From NCBI RefSeq assembly GCF_002453355.1, contig NZ_DKGQ01000042.1, positions 118,122-178,867 on the forward strand: 60,746 bases of DNA. The letters are read 5' to 3'. The notes below the pieces were generated by a model. It saw only the letters and a program-made list of their open reading frames with translations, was not told the origin of the DNA and did not search any database. Source of the stretch: Psychrobacter sp. UBA6766 (lineage in GTDB: Bacteria > Pseudomonadota > Gammaproteobacteria > Pseudomonadales > Moraxellaceae). The position numbers were made by a program, and so were the translations under genes. Each line of letters begins with the position of its first letter. Position 1 is the first letter of the stretch. Shown here in pieces: positions 18,492 through 27,312 of the stretch.

Positions 18492-18527
18492 ATAATGAAA
18501 AACATAATGAAAAACATAATGAAAAAC
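18492..18527. repeat. 12-bp tandem repeat, three perfect copies
   Basis: ATAATGAAAAAC occurs three times head to tail at 18492, 18504 and 18516 in the 253-bp gap between the GST gene and the first rarD-like gene. No coding or regulatory role can be assigned; a replication-slippage array. Confidence 0.9.
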
Positions 18528-18568
18528 AACGCCTGCTAAGCTCAATTGAAGGTCTTTACGCAAAAAGC

Positions 18569-19639
18569 TTATTTAGCATGTAACTCTTCAATTTTGCGCG
18601 TCATCTTATCTATTTTTTGCTGATATTTTCTGATTTTACGAAAGCGATGCGCAATCAAAACCCCTTTGATGCGGCGATTTTTTAGACGACGGCGTGGCGG
18701 GAAGCTGCCCACTTGTGGCTCGTTGTACGCTTGCAGGCGGTCGTGACGCTTACGTGCCAAATAACCAAGCGCACTATCGGCAATCATAATCAGCAGCGCA
18801 ACAACAATCATGCCATACATAAATAGCGAGCCGCCGTCATCGATATTTTGATGCAAAATGGTGATGGAAAAGATAAATAAAAATATCGGTTCAAGGTAGC
18901 ATAAAGTGCCAAATAGCGACACGGGTAGCTTTTGGCTGGCGACCATGGTTAGCGCCATCGCCGCCGTGCTAATAACACCTAGTAAAGGCAACAAATACCA
19001 AAATTTATCCGTCGTCATCGCCAGCTGGAAACCACCGCTGAAGTGTAGTATCACTAATACCACAGGCGTTAATAAAACCAAATCAGAGATAAGTCCCGTA
19101 ATTGGCGGAACGGCAAGCTTACGGCGAAGGAGATAATAAGGCGGATAACCCAAACAGACAAATAAAGTCGCCCAAGAAATGGCGCCATATTGCCAAACAT
19201 CGTAGGCAATACCTAAAGCGGCACAAATGGTCGCGAGCCATTGCAACAAACTCATACTTTCATTATAAAAAAAGCGCCCCACAATAATCATAATCATCGG
19301 ATATAAGAAGTAACCCAAGGTCACCTCTAATCCCAAATCATTGACAGGCGCCCACATAAATATCCAAATTTGGGCGCCCAAGATTGGGGTGGGAATGATA
19401 AATAAAAACCACTCTTTTGCCGTCTTTAAGGTTTTTAAATAATCAAAAATATGCTGCCACTGTTTCAGCACACTGACCAATAACACCAAACTTAATAGCA
19501 TCATCAGTACGCGCCAAGAAGCCACTTGCGTCCCTGATAACGGTTGCATTAATAGACCAAATAAAAACAACCCTGCATATAAAAAATTTGCTAACACAGC
19601 AACAATGGTGCCTTGCGACGTCTGACTGGTGGGGAACAT
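18569..19639 (-). CDS. RarD-type EamA (DMT) transporter, copy 1
   Basis: Ten-segment inner-membrane transporter of the drug/metabolite superfamily, closest in architecture to RarD (named for chloramphenicol sensitivity; true substrate unclear). Motifs include QGTIVAVLANFLYAG at the start, WIFMWAPVNDLGLEVTLGYFL and FVCLGYPPYYLLRRKLAV. The last 60 residues are a basic, helix-forming tail (PPRRRLKNRR, RKIRKYQQKIDKMTRK) that E. coli RarD lacks. The frame is open to 19693, but the ATG at 19639 aligns with the start of the paralogue that follows at 19904-20974. Chosen length is 356, identical to that paralogue. Confidence 0.88.
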   Translation of the reverse strand: MFPTSQTSQGTIVAVLANFLYAGLFLFGLLMQPLSGTQVASWRVLMMLLSLVLLVSVLKQWQHIFDYLKTLKTAKEWFLFIIPTPILGAQIWIFMWAPVNDLGLEVTLGYFLYPMIMIIVGRFFYNESMSLLQWLATICAALGIAYDVWQYGAISWATLFVCLGYPPYYLLRRKLAVPPITGLISDLVLLTPVVLVILHFSGGFQLAMTTDKFWYLLPLLGVISTAAMALTMVASQKLPVSLFGTLCYLEPIFLFIFSITILHQNIDDGGSLFMYGMIVVALLIMIADSALGYLARKRHDRLQAYNEPQVGSFPPRRRLKNRRIKGVLIAHRFRKIRKYQQKIDKMTRKIEELHAK

Positions 19640-19689
19640 AAAAACTGCCTTTAAAGATAAGCGCACGTCCTTGGCAATTTCGAAAAAAA

Positions 19690-19726
19690 ACAAAAGCCTC
19701 AGACGCGAACGTCGGAGGCCTTTTGT
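19690..19726 (-). terminator. Terminator between the two rarD-like genes
   Basis: On the minus strand GCCTCCGACG-TTCG-CGTCTGAGGC forms a ten-base stem (one mismatch) with a TTCG tetraloop, followed by TTTTGTTTTTTTT. It lies behind copy 2 and in front of copy 1, and is close in sequence to the terminator behind gyrA. A short open frame (18 codons, starting MQTIK) precedes it, so an attenuator role cannot be excluded. Confidence 0.8.
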
Positions 19727-19903
19727 CTATAGAAGCTTTTATCTACCGCTTAACTATATGATGCTGAAATAAATGCTAATAATATAGAGCGTTTGTTTTA
19801 TGGTCTGCATTATGTCAAAGTTAGAATAGATAAGCAATACATTCGCTTAGGCCGTCTATTTATTTCTATATTTGGTCGCTTTAATCGCTATAAGTATGAC
19901 GAC

Positions 19904-20974
19904 TTACTTGGCGTCAAGCTGCTCAATTTTACGCTGTATGCTATTCAGTTTTCTTTGATAACGACGAATCTTACGAAAGCGATGCGCGGCTAGTACGCCA
20001 TCGATACGACGATTTATCAAGCGGCGACGCGGTGGAAAGCCGCCCACTTGCGGCTCGCGGTAGCCCTGTAAATGGTTGTCACGGCGGCGACGAAGATAAC
20101 CCATTACACTATCTGCAATCATGATAAATAACGCCAAAGTTATCATGCCATACATAAATAGCGAGCCGCCCTCATCGAGACTTTGGCTTAAGACCGTAAT
20201 AGATAAGACAAATAATAGCATCGGCTCTATATAGCTTAGCGCGCCAAATAATGAGACTGGCAATTTACTACTGGCAATCATGGTCAGTGACATCGCAAGC
20301 GCACTAAAAGCACCAAGTAGCGGCAATAAATACCAAAATTTCGTATTTTGTACCGCCACGCTAAAACCACCACTGCTATATAGCATAATGAGAACTACTG
20401 GCGTAAGCAAGGTCAAGTCCGACAACAAGCCGGTAATCGGCGGTACGGCAAGCTTACGCCGCAGTAGATAGTAAGGCGGATAACCCAAGCAGACAAATAA
20501 CGTTACCCAAGATACAGTGCCAAATTGCCAAATATCGTGGCCGATACCCAACGCTGCCAACAATGCCGCTAGCCACTGTAACGTGCTCATATGTTCATGA
20601 TAAAAAAAGCGTCCCAGTATTATCATCACCAGCGGTAATAAAAAATAGCCCAAAGTGACATCAAGACCAAATCCATTGACGGGCGCCCACATAAACAACC
20701 AAATTTGTCCGCCCAAAATCGGCGTCGGCAAGATAAAGATAAGCCATTCTTTCGCCGTTTTTAAGGTTTTTAGATAATAAAAAACATGTTGCCACTGCTT
20801 AGTAAAGCTGACCAATATGAGCAAACTCAATAGCATCATCAGTATGCGCCATGACGCCACCTGCGTTCCGGTTAAGGGCAGCATAAATAACCCAAACAAA
20901 AACATCATCGAGAATAAAAAACTGGATGATACTGCCGCTAAGGTTCCCTGAAAAGTTTGATTGGTCGTAAGCAT
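19904..20974 (-). CDS. RarD-type EamA (DMT) transporter, copy 2
   Basis: Tandem paralogue of the preceding transporter gene, same length (356), the two alignable end to end without gaps by eye; long identical runs include the central GYPPYYLLRRKLAVPPITGL. Again about ten membrane segments and a basic C-terminal tail (PPRRRLINRRI, HRFRKIRRYQRKL). The substrate is unknown. The gene has a visible promoter flanked by a 10-bp inverted repeat, unlike copy 1, so the two copies are probably regulated differently. gyrA lies upstream, separated by a terminator. Confidence 0.88.
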   Translation of the reverse strand: MLTTNQTFQGTLAAVSSSFLFSMMFLFGLFMLPLTGTQVASWRILMMLLSLLILVSFTKQWQHVFYYLKTLKTAKEWLIFILPTPILGGQIWLFMWAPVNGFGLDVTLGYFLLPLVMIILGRFFYHEHMSTLQWLAALLAALGIGHDIWQFGTVSWVTLFVCLGYPPYYLLRRKLAVPPITGLLSDLTLLTPVVLIMLYSSGGFSVAVQNTKFWYLLPLLGAFSALAMSLTMIASSKLPVSLFGALSYIEPMLLFVLSITVLSQSLDEGGSLFMYGMITLALFIMIADSVMGYLRRRRDNHLQGYREPQVGGFPPRRRLINRRIDGVLAAHRFRKIRRYQRKLNSIQRKIEQLDAK

Positions 20975-20992
20975 AACAACGGCCTTAAAAAA

Positions 20993-21056
20993 TAGCGCTT
21001 AATGGAAATTATTTATAATAAATTTAAAAAAGTTAACAATTAGAAGTTAAGCGCTA
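20993..21056. promoter_or_regulatory. Inverted repeat bracketing the rarD-like copy 2 promoter
   Basis: TAGCGCTTAA (20993-21002) and TTAAGCGCTA (21047-21056) are exact reverse complements that enclose the predicted promoter (-35 TTGTTA at 21034-21039, -10 TATAAA at 21012-21017 on the minus strand, 16-base spacer). Each arm holds the palindrome AGCGCT. The arrangement suits a pair of operator half-sites or two operators with looping. The regulator is unknown. Confidence 0.45.
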
Positions 21057-21085
21057 GAAAATACGCTCTAAGGATAAATAGTATT

Positions 21086-21118
21086 TGGAAAAAAAGCCTC
21101 CAACGATGACGTCAGAGG
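21086..21118 (-). terminator. Terminator of gyrA
   Basis: On the minus strand GCCTCTGACG-TCAT-CGTTGGAGGC followed by seven T, about 50 bases after the gyrA stop. A ten-base stem with G-T pairs. Confidence 0.85.
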
Positions 21119-21171
21119 CTTATTCTAGAACAGTATTATTAACCAAACTAAAAAGCTAACCATTAAGACAT

Positions 21172-23937
21172 TTATTCGTCATCGATTGTGTTTTCATCTA
21201 TTTCAGCATTCGATATGTTGTCTTTTAGCTTGTAGTCATTGGCAATATCGATAACATCATTGATGTTAGTCTTCGTCTCATCACCCGTTTCGGCATCAAT
21301 ATCGACTTGTTCCTGACCCTCTATCGTAAATATGCCGTCTTCTTTCATCACTTCAATCAACTCATCGTCGCTTTCTTCGTGCTCAACACGCGCCATTGCT
21401 ACCAATTTTTCATCTTTTGACAGACGAATCAGCGTGACCCCTTGTGTATTACGACCCGAGCTTGCTACATGCTCAACGGGCGTACGAACGAGCGTGCCTT
21501 TGTCTGAGATTAAGATAATATCGTCTTCAGGCTCAACCTTGGTCGCACGAACAAGCGCGCCATTACGTTCACTGGTCTTGATCGCAATGACACCGCCACC
21601 ACCACGATTTTGGGTATTGAACTCATCAACAAAGGTACGCTTACCAAAGCCATTTTCACAAGCAATGAGAATTTCGCGGACATCATCTTCGATAACCACC
21701 AGCGATTTTATAAACTCATCATCTGCCAGACGCATACCACGGACACCTTTAGCCGTACGACCCATCACGCGTGCATCGTTTTCATCAAAACGAATGGCTT
21801 TGCCGCTCGAAGCAAATAGCATCACTTCTTGGTTACCATTGGTGATACGAGCACTCACCAATTTATCATCGTCTTCTAATCCAATAGCAATCAAACCGTT
21901 CGAGCGAATACTGGCGAACTGCTCAAGCTCGACACGCTTAACCGTACCATTTGCTGTGGTAAAGAAGACAAAATGTCCGGTGACATCAGCGGTATTTTGC
22001 GGTATTGGTAGTATCGTTGTGACCGTTTCATTAGCATTTAAGCCAATTAAATTTACTAATGGTCGACCACGAGCACCGCGGCTAGCAATCGGCACTTCAA
22101 AACCACGTAGACTAAAGACACGACCGCTATCAGTAAAACACAATACCGTTGCATGCGTTGAGGTCACGACTAAATGATCAATCACATCGTCTTCTTTCAT
22201 TGCGGTCGCAGACTTGCCTTTACCGCCTCGTTTTTGCGCCACATAATCGTCAATCGGTTGCGTTTTCGCGTAACCGGTACGAGAAACGGTCATTACAACG
22301 GTTTGCTCTGGAATCAAGTCTTCACGGTTAAAGTCCATTCGTGAATCAATAATATCTGTGCGGCGCTCATCACCGAAGTTTTCACGAATCTCAATCATCT
22401 CATTCGAGATAATCGTCATTAACTTATCAAAGTCACCAAGGATTGATTCTAAATGAGCGATTTCACGCAGTAAATCTTGGTATTCTTCGGTCAATTTGTC
22501 TTGCTCAAGACCCGTCAAACGGTGCAACTGCATATCTAAAATCGCATTGACCTGCTCAAGTGATAAGCGATAGCTTTCTTGATTATCAATCAAACCAAAC
22601 GGCGCTTTAGGATCTTCGCCTTCGATAAAGTCAGGACGCACAGACTGACTGCCGGCAGCAGTTAGCATTGCCACTACACTACCTGAGCCCCAAGTATTAT
22701 TCAGTAAGTTCTCACGAGCGAGGCCACGGTTTGCAGAAGCCTTAATCGTTGCGATAATCTCATCAATGTTGGCAAGCGCAACGGTCAAACCTTCAAGCAA
22801 ATGACCACGAATACGAGCTTTATTCAGCTCAAAAATGGTACGACGCGTCACCACTTCTTGACGATGACGGACAAAGGCGGCGATCAGTTGGCGTAACGTC
22901 AACAATTTCGGCTGACCGTTATCGAGCGCCACCATATTGATACTAAAGCTAGATTCAAGCGGCGTTTGCAAGAATAAATTATTAACAATCACTTCCGCCG
23001 TTTCACCGCGGCGCAAATCAATGGCAATACGCATACCGTCTTTATCAGACTCGTCACGAATTTCAGTAATGCCTTCGATTTTTTTATCACGCACCAGCTC
23101 AGCAATACGCTCAATCAATTTGGCTTTATTGGTTTGATAAGGCACTTCGGTAAAGACAATGCGCTCACGGTCACGGTTGACGCCCGTGTCGCTCATCGGT
23201 TCGATGATATAACGCCCGCGTATGTGCAATCGGCCTTTTCCCGTACGATACGCATCTAAAATGCCCGCGCGACCGTAAATAACACCACCTGTAGGGAAAT
23301 CAGGACCTGAAATATGCGACATTAACTCTTCGGCTGAAATTTGTGGATTTTGCGCATACGCTAAACACGCATTAATCACCTCAGTCAGGTTATGCGGCGC
23401 CATATTAGTCGCCATACCGACGGCAATACCGGTTGCGCCGTTGACCAATAAGTTTGGAATACGCGCAGGCAAGACGCTCGGCATCCGCTCAGAGCCATCG
23501 TAGTTGTCTTCCCAGTCGACCGTATCTTTATCCAAGTCAGCAAGCATTTGGTGGGTCAGCTTGGTCATTCGTACTTCGGTATAACGCATTGCCGCCGGTG
23601 GATCATCATCAATCGAACCAAAGTTACCTTGACCATCAACCATCGGATAGCGCAAGCTAAAATCCTGCGCCATTCGTACAATCGCATCATAGACAGCGCT
23701 ATCGCCATGCGGATGATATTTACCGATGACATCGCCGACCACACGTGCTGATTTCTTGTAAGGCTTATTATAATCGTTAGACAACACATGCATCGCGTAC
23801 ATCACACGGCGGTGCACTGGCTTAAATCCATCACGCACATCAGGCAGCGCGCGCGAGACGATCACGCTCATCGCATAATCCAGATAGGACTGCTTTAATT
23901 CATCCACGATGGCAATAGGACTGATCGAGTCGCTCAT
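21172..23937 (-). CDS. gyrA: DNA gyrase subunit A
   Basis: Catalytic subunit of the type II topoisomerase that introduces negative supercoils with GyrB. From the ATG at 23937 (AAGGAG five bases upstream; an earlier in-frame start at 23955 lies across that site) it has 921 residues. The active-site tyrosine is Tyr119 in AAMRYTEVRM. The quinolone-resistance region reads HPHGDSAVYDAIVRMAQ, with Ser and Asp at the positions equivalent to E. coli 83 and 87, so no classical resistance change. The GyrA box is present as AQKRGGKGK, then six beta-pinwheel blades. The C-terminus is a long acidic tail (about 80 residues, ending NAEIDENTIDDE), longer than in E. coli. Confidence 0.97.
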   Translation of the reverse strand: MSDSISPIAIVDELKQSYLDYAMSVIVSRALPDVRDGFKPVHRRVMYAMHVLSNDYNKPYKKSARVVGDVIGKYHPHGDSAVYDAIVRMAQDFSLRYPMVDGQGNFGSIDDDPPAAMRYTEVRMTKLTHQMLADLDKDTVDWEDNYDGSERMPSVLPARIPNLLVNGATGIAVGMATNMAPHNLTEVINACLAYAQNPQISAEELMSHISGPDFPTGGVIYGRAGILDAYRTGKGRLHIRGRYIIEPMSDTGVNRDRERIVFTEVPYQTNKAKLIERIAELVRDKKIEGITEIRDESDKDGMRIAIDLRRGETAEVIVNNLFLQTPLESSFSINMVALDNGQPKLLTLRQLIAAFVRHRQEVVTRRTIFELNKARIRGHLLEGLTVALANIDEIIATIKASANRGLARENLLNNTWGSGSVVAMLTAAGSQSVRPDFIEGEDPKAPFGLIDNQESYRLSLEQVNAILDMQLHRLTGLEQDKLTEEYQDLLREIAHLESILGDFDKLMTIISNEMIEIRENFGDERRTDIIDSRMDFNREDLIPEQTVVMTVSRTGYAKTQPIDDYVAQKRGGKGKSATAMKEDDVIDHLVVTSTHATVLCFTDSGRVFSLRGFEVPIASRGARGRPLVNLIGLNANETVTTILPIPQNTADVTGHFVFFTTANGTVKRVELEQFASIRSNGLIAIGLEDDDKLVSARITNGNQEVMLFASSGKAIRFDENDARVMGRTAKGVRGMRLADDEFIKSLVVIEDDVREILIACENGFGKRTFVDEFNTQNRGGGGVIAIKTSERNGALVRATKVEPEDDIILISDKGTLVRTPVEHVASSGRNTQGVTLIRLSKDEKLVAMARVEHEESDDELIEVMKEDGIFTIEGQEQVDIDAETGDETKTNINDVIDIANDYKLKDNISNAEIDENTIDDE

Positions 23938-24353
23938 ATACACTCCTTTATTCACATTCTTTTTCTAGTATTTGGCTCGGTTAAAAATGCTGATAGTTGT
24001 ACAAAAATAAAGGCGCTAAAAAGCGTCAATACCCATGATAAACAGTCTATAAAAATCATTATCAAACAGGCTAAATAATAGGAAAATGGCGATACGGTTT
24101 TTGTTAAAAGTAATGTTTAATTAAAGAAGCTATTTTAACACATTTTTGCCGATTTAGGGGGTTCTAGAAGCCATTAAAATCAAGCAAAACAGCCGACTAA
24201 CAGGTATTTTTTAATCCCATAACAAGGGTAAAAACGACTTTAAGGCCAAAGCTTTGTATTTAGCATTTTTAGAGGCTCTCCCATAAAAAACTGCATCCGA
24301 TGAATGCAGTTTTTTTTTATTAATATAAAGATTAAAGTCAAACTTAAACCGTC
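23938..24353. other. Intergenic region upstream of gyrA
   Basis: 416 bases without a gene. It must hold the gyrA promoter; a weak candidate on the minus strand is TTGATA, 17 bases, TTTATC (around 24042-24070). The left side contains the ribosome site of gyrA and the right side the terminator of the esterase gene. No conserved RNA or open frame was recognised. Confidence 0.5.
24285..24318 (-). terminator. Terminator of the esterase gene
   Basis: AAAAACTGCAT and ATGCAGTTTTT form a long stem with a seven-base loop and A/T runs on both sides, so it could work in both directions. It is 36 bases after the esterase stop. Confidence 0.85.
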
Positions 24354-26066
24354 TTACAATTGATTAAAATTTTGCTCAAAGAACTCACGAGTGGCTTCAG
24401 TACAAGAGGCGCTGACTAAACCTCCATGATAGCTACCTAATATCGCAGCGCCTGCGGCTTGTTCCAATATCACTGGATCAGTTACTCCAGCAGCGCGAGC
24501 ATCTGCGATGGCTTTGTTTTGAACGCCTATCAATGTAGCAGAGAATCTATCTTGGAGATTATCAATTACCGTCGTCGTCATCCATGGGTTGCTCATTGCA
24601 CTACCAATAGGGGTTAGTGCACCTCGATCGTTCCTTGTATCTACGTCTAGCACAGTAATGTTAAGGTTAGCGTCTGGCGCGGCACTTGCCTGTTGTAAAA
24701 TAGCCGACATAGAACCAGTATTAATATCATAAAATACTGTTGGATCTTGACTACCTCCACATAAAAGTGTTGGCATTTTAGGGGTATAACTACGCAAATC
24801 ATTAACCTTTAGCGCTTTACGTAAATTGTTTTCTGGATTTTCAGCCGGAAGTCCGGTGGTGACTGTAGGAAACACGCCATCAGGATGGGCGATGGCATCC
24901 ATAATATACTCATTTCGGTAGCTGGTTTGGATCAGATACTTGCCATCATTGGCAAATCCTAACGGGGCAAAAGGCAGCTTACTGGGCGGTAACGCATCTA
25001 AATCCGGATATCCGGTAGGCGGCGCTTGAAATAAGGCATTTTTTGGAAGTTTATTGACCTTATTACTGGTCAACTCATCAAAACTTAACTCATTCGGCAG
25101 CTTTGTATTGGCATATTGATCGGTAAAAATTTCGGTCGGGTTTCGATACAGTTTACCATCAACCTTTTGAAGTCCAACGGCAAGTAACGGCGCAAAACGA
25201 GTTGCACCAATATTGACATTCCCAGCAAATATTGCATCGCCAAATGCCGCTAAAGCATAAGGCCCTGATGAAGGTGCAATAGCCGTAACTGGCTTATTTT
25301 GCGATTGTAGCAATCTAGCGGTGGCCATGGTGACATGGCCACCTTGAGAGTAGCCCGCAATAAACAGCTTACCCGAATCATCTATTTTGCTGTAATTGGC
25401 ATCATTAGCGCTTTTTCTTCGTTCTATAATTTTGCGCGCACTATCTAGCGCATCAGCCATATCAGTGGCTTGTTGATCAGCCACAAGGTATGGATGGTAA
25501 TCAAGATTAGACTCATCATAACCAGCATAGTTAGGGGCGACGACGATATAACCTTGGGCGGCAAAGTTCGCAGCAATTAAGTTTGCCTCTCCTACTGCGG
25601 GGTTTTTGACATTGCCTACTTGTGCAAAGTCATAGCCTTTATCAGTCGTCGTGCCATGTGCGTACAATAATACTGGACGATCACCTTGGCAGTCGGCGCT
25701 TTCTCCACTTGGCAGCATTAGCGCAGCGGTCGCATTAGTGCGTTCACCCGCAGCGCCTACTGTTCGATAGCTCACTTTCTCAATTTTAATATCGCATTTG
25801 GCTAATGGGGTGGCAGTATCATTAAGGCCAAACTGTGTATTTATTTGATTGGCAGAAAATGAGCTGATGGGTTTAACGCTCGTAGCATCAGAAACAACCC
25901 TGTCATTGTCATCATCGCCGCAACCAACCAGTAGCAAGCTACTTGCAATAGCAACTGATAATAGGCAGCGGGTCATCGAAGGTTTATTATTAAAGCTGGT
26001 AGATGTTGATGAATGGGTAATACTGCTTACCACTGTATTGTCGCGGTCATTTTTTAAAAAGGTCAT
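24354..26066 (-). CDS. Secreted lipoprotein alpha/beta-hydrolase (lipase/esterase)
   Basis: 570-residue predicted lipoprotein. After a polar 30-residue leader comes the signal peptide MTRCLLSVAIASSLLLVGC with the lipobox LVGC, then an Asp-rich spacer (GDDDND). The hydrolase nucleophile elbow is GYSQGGH; VLLYAHGTT is the oxyanion-hole strand and GSYHGGL near the end probably supplies the catalytic His. The fold resembles the secretory lipase/PHB-type groups; substrate unknown. AAGGA upstream supports ATG 26066; the ATG at 25976 would give a conventional signal peptide but lacks a ribosome site. Likely anchored in the outer membrane or periplasm. Confidence 0.85.
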   Translation of the reverse strand: MTFLKNDRDNTVVSSITHSSTSTSFNNKPSMTRCLLSVAIASSLLLVGCGDDDNDRVVSDATSVKPISSFSANQINTQFGLNDTATPLAKCDIKIEKVSYRTVGAAGERTNATAALMLPSGESADCQGDRPVLLYAHGTTTDKGYDFAQVGNVKNPAVGEANLIAANFAAQGYIVVAPNYAGYDESNLDYHPYLVADQQATDMADALDSARKIIERRKSANDANYSKIDDSGKLFIAGYSQGGHVTMATARLLQSQNKPVTAIAPSSGPYALAAFGDAIFAGNVNIGATRFAPLLAVGLQKVDGKLYRNPTEIFTDQYANTKLPNELSFDELTSNKVNKLPKNALFQAPPTGYPDLDALPPSKLPFAPLGFANDGKYLIQTSYRNEYIMDAIAHPDGVFPTVTTGLPAENPENNLRKALKVNDLRSYTPKMPTLLCGGSQDPTVFYDINTGSMSAILQQASAAPDANLNITVLDVDTRNDRGALTPIGSAMSNPWMTTTVIDNLQDRFSATLIGVQNKAIADARAAGVTDPVILEQAAGAAILGSYHGGLVSASCTEATREFFEQNFNQL

Positions 26067-26399
26067 AGGTGCTATCCTTAGCAGTGGAAAATAAAAATTT
26101 TGCTAAAAGTTATTAACAATAACTTCGTTAATTTTAATATGAATTGTTTCTAGAACCTTACTATTTATACCGTAAAAGAATATGAAAAGCTATAGAAAAA
26201 CATCCAACTGTTGGTCTCTATTATATTTAGGCTAAAAAATGAAATGCTATAATCCGTAAATTAATACTAATACACCATCTACTGCTACAACTTGTAGCCG
26301 CAGTAACACAGTATTTTTAGATAGTATTTTTAGGGTGTTTTGATAATATCCAAATAAACGCCATTCCCGTCTCATTACTTTTAAAACAATGTGAATTTT
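26067..26399. other. Intergenic region between divergent esterase and cmoM
   Basis: About 330 bases with the promoters of two divergent genes. A perfect TATAAT at 26248-26253 on the plus strand could serve cmoM, though its -35 (TTTAGG region) is weak. A/T-rich otherwise; nothing else recognised. Confidence 0.45.
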
Positions 26400-27266
26400 A
26401 TGCTAAGTAATACTAAGAACAGCCAACATAATAACAACCAAGCTGAGTCGTTATCAAAAAAACAAACAGCAGCGCGTACCGATCGGAGCTTTGACGCCAT
26501 TGCCGATCATTTTGAAAAAAAGGTCTACGGTGGGTTAAAAGGTGAAATTCGACTGGCAGTATTGCGCCGTGATATTTTTGACTATAGCGCCCAGATGAGC
26601 ACGACGCTTGGACGTCCGCTACGAATTCTAGATGTAGGCGCAGGGCTGGGTCAGATCGCCATTGAGCTTGCAGCTCAAGGACATAGCGTGGTGATTAATG
26701 ATATCTCTGCCAATATGCTCGAGAAAGCCAAAGCAAGCGCCGTTCAAAATGATAAAGCGCTAGCCATCACGTGGCATGTCTGCCCGTATCAAGAACTTGA
26801 AGAAAAACTAGCAGGTAAAACAGAAAAGTTTGATTTGATCATGTGTCATGCGCTGCTTGAATGGCTAGCAGAACCAGCTGCTGTGATGGATTTTTTTGAC
26901 AAGCACTTAAGCAAAAACGGCGCGCTATCGCTGTGCTTTTATAATCCGGCAAGTTTTGATTATCGCAATCTTATCATGGGTAACTTTAACGTATTAGATA
27001 ATACGGATTATAAAGCGGACAATAAAAAAAGCCTCACACCCAACCACCCCGTCGCTAAGGATGAGGTGGAATCTTGGTTAAAGGCACATCATTACCACAC
27101 CATACTGGCTAGTGGTTTACGCGTATTTCATGATTATTCGCCGCTAAAACGTGGCGGTCATAACGACCCTGATGCTGTCATACGAATGGAGCTGCGCTAC
27201 TCACAGCTGGAACCGTATAAATGGCTTGGTCGCTATTTGCATATATTGGCAACGCGTCAAGTTTAA
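26400..27266 (+). CDS. cmoM: tRNA 5-carboxymethoxyuridine methyltransferase CmoM
   Basis: SAM-dependent methyltransferase that converts cmo5U to mcmo5U at the wobble position of some tRNAs. The SAM site is LRILDVGAGLGQIAIELA, followed by VINDIS and FDLIMCHALLEWLAEP. Stretches that match E. coli CmoM (formerly SmtA) from memory are the start FDAIADHFEKKVYGGLKGE, the middle LSLCFYNPASFDYRNL, and the end GLRVFHDYSP and LGRYLHILATR. ATG at 26400 is taken; a GTG three codons earlier (26391) is the alternative, and neither has a clear ribosome site. The N-terminal 25 residues are a polar extension. Monocistronic, convergent with fbpC. Confidence 0.9.
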   Translation: MLSNTKNSQHNNNQAESLSKKQTAARTDRSFDAIADHFEKKVYGGLKGEIRLAVLRRDIFDYSAQMSTTLGRPLRILDVGAGLGQIAIELAAQGHSVVINDISANMLEKAKASAVQNDKALAITWHVCPYQELEEKLAGKTEKFDLIMCHALLEWLAEPAAVMDFFDKHLSKNGALSLCFYNPASFDYRNLIMGNFNVLDNTDYKADNKKSLTPNHPVAKDEVESWLKAHHYHTILASGLRVFHDYSPLKRGGHNDPDAVIRMELRYSQLEPYKWLGRYLHILATRQV

Positions 27267-27312
27267 GGTTCTCGCTACGCTTAAAGAGCAGCGCTAATTT
27301 TAGAACTAATAA

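Noticed and set aside
18492..18527. Three-copy 12-bp array considered as a CRISPR or iteron set
   Set aside because: No spacers, too short, no cas or rep genes, no origin context.
19793..19993. 66-codon plus-strand frame between the two transporter genes
   Set aside because: Overlaps the end of the second transporter gene on the other strand and has no ribosome site or recognisable feature.
21332..22177. 281-codon open frame on the plus strand inside gyrA
   Set aside because: It is antisense to a certain gene, Ser/Thr/Arg-rich in the way mirror frames are, and has no recognisable motif or ribosome site.
23690..23730. Quinolone-resistance change in gyrA
   Set aside because: Ser and Asp at the two key positions are the susceptible residues.
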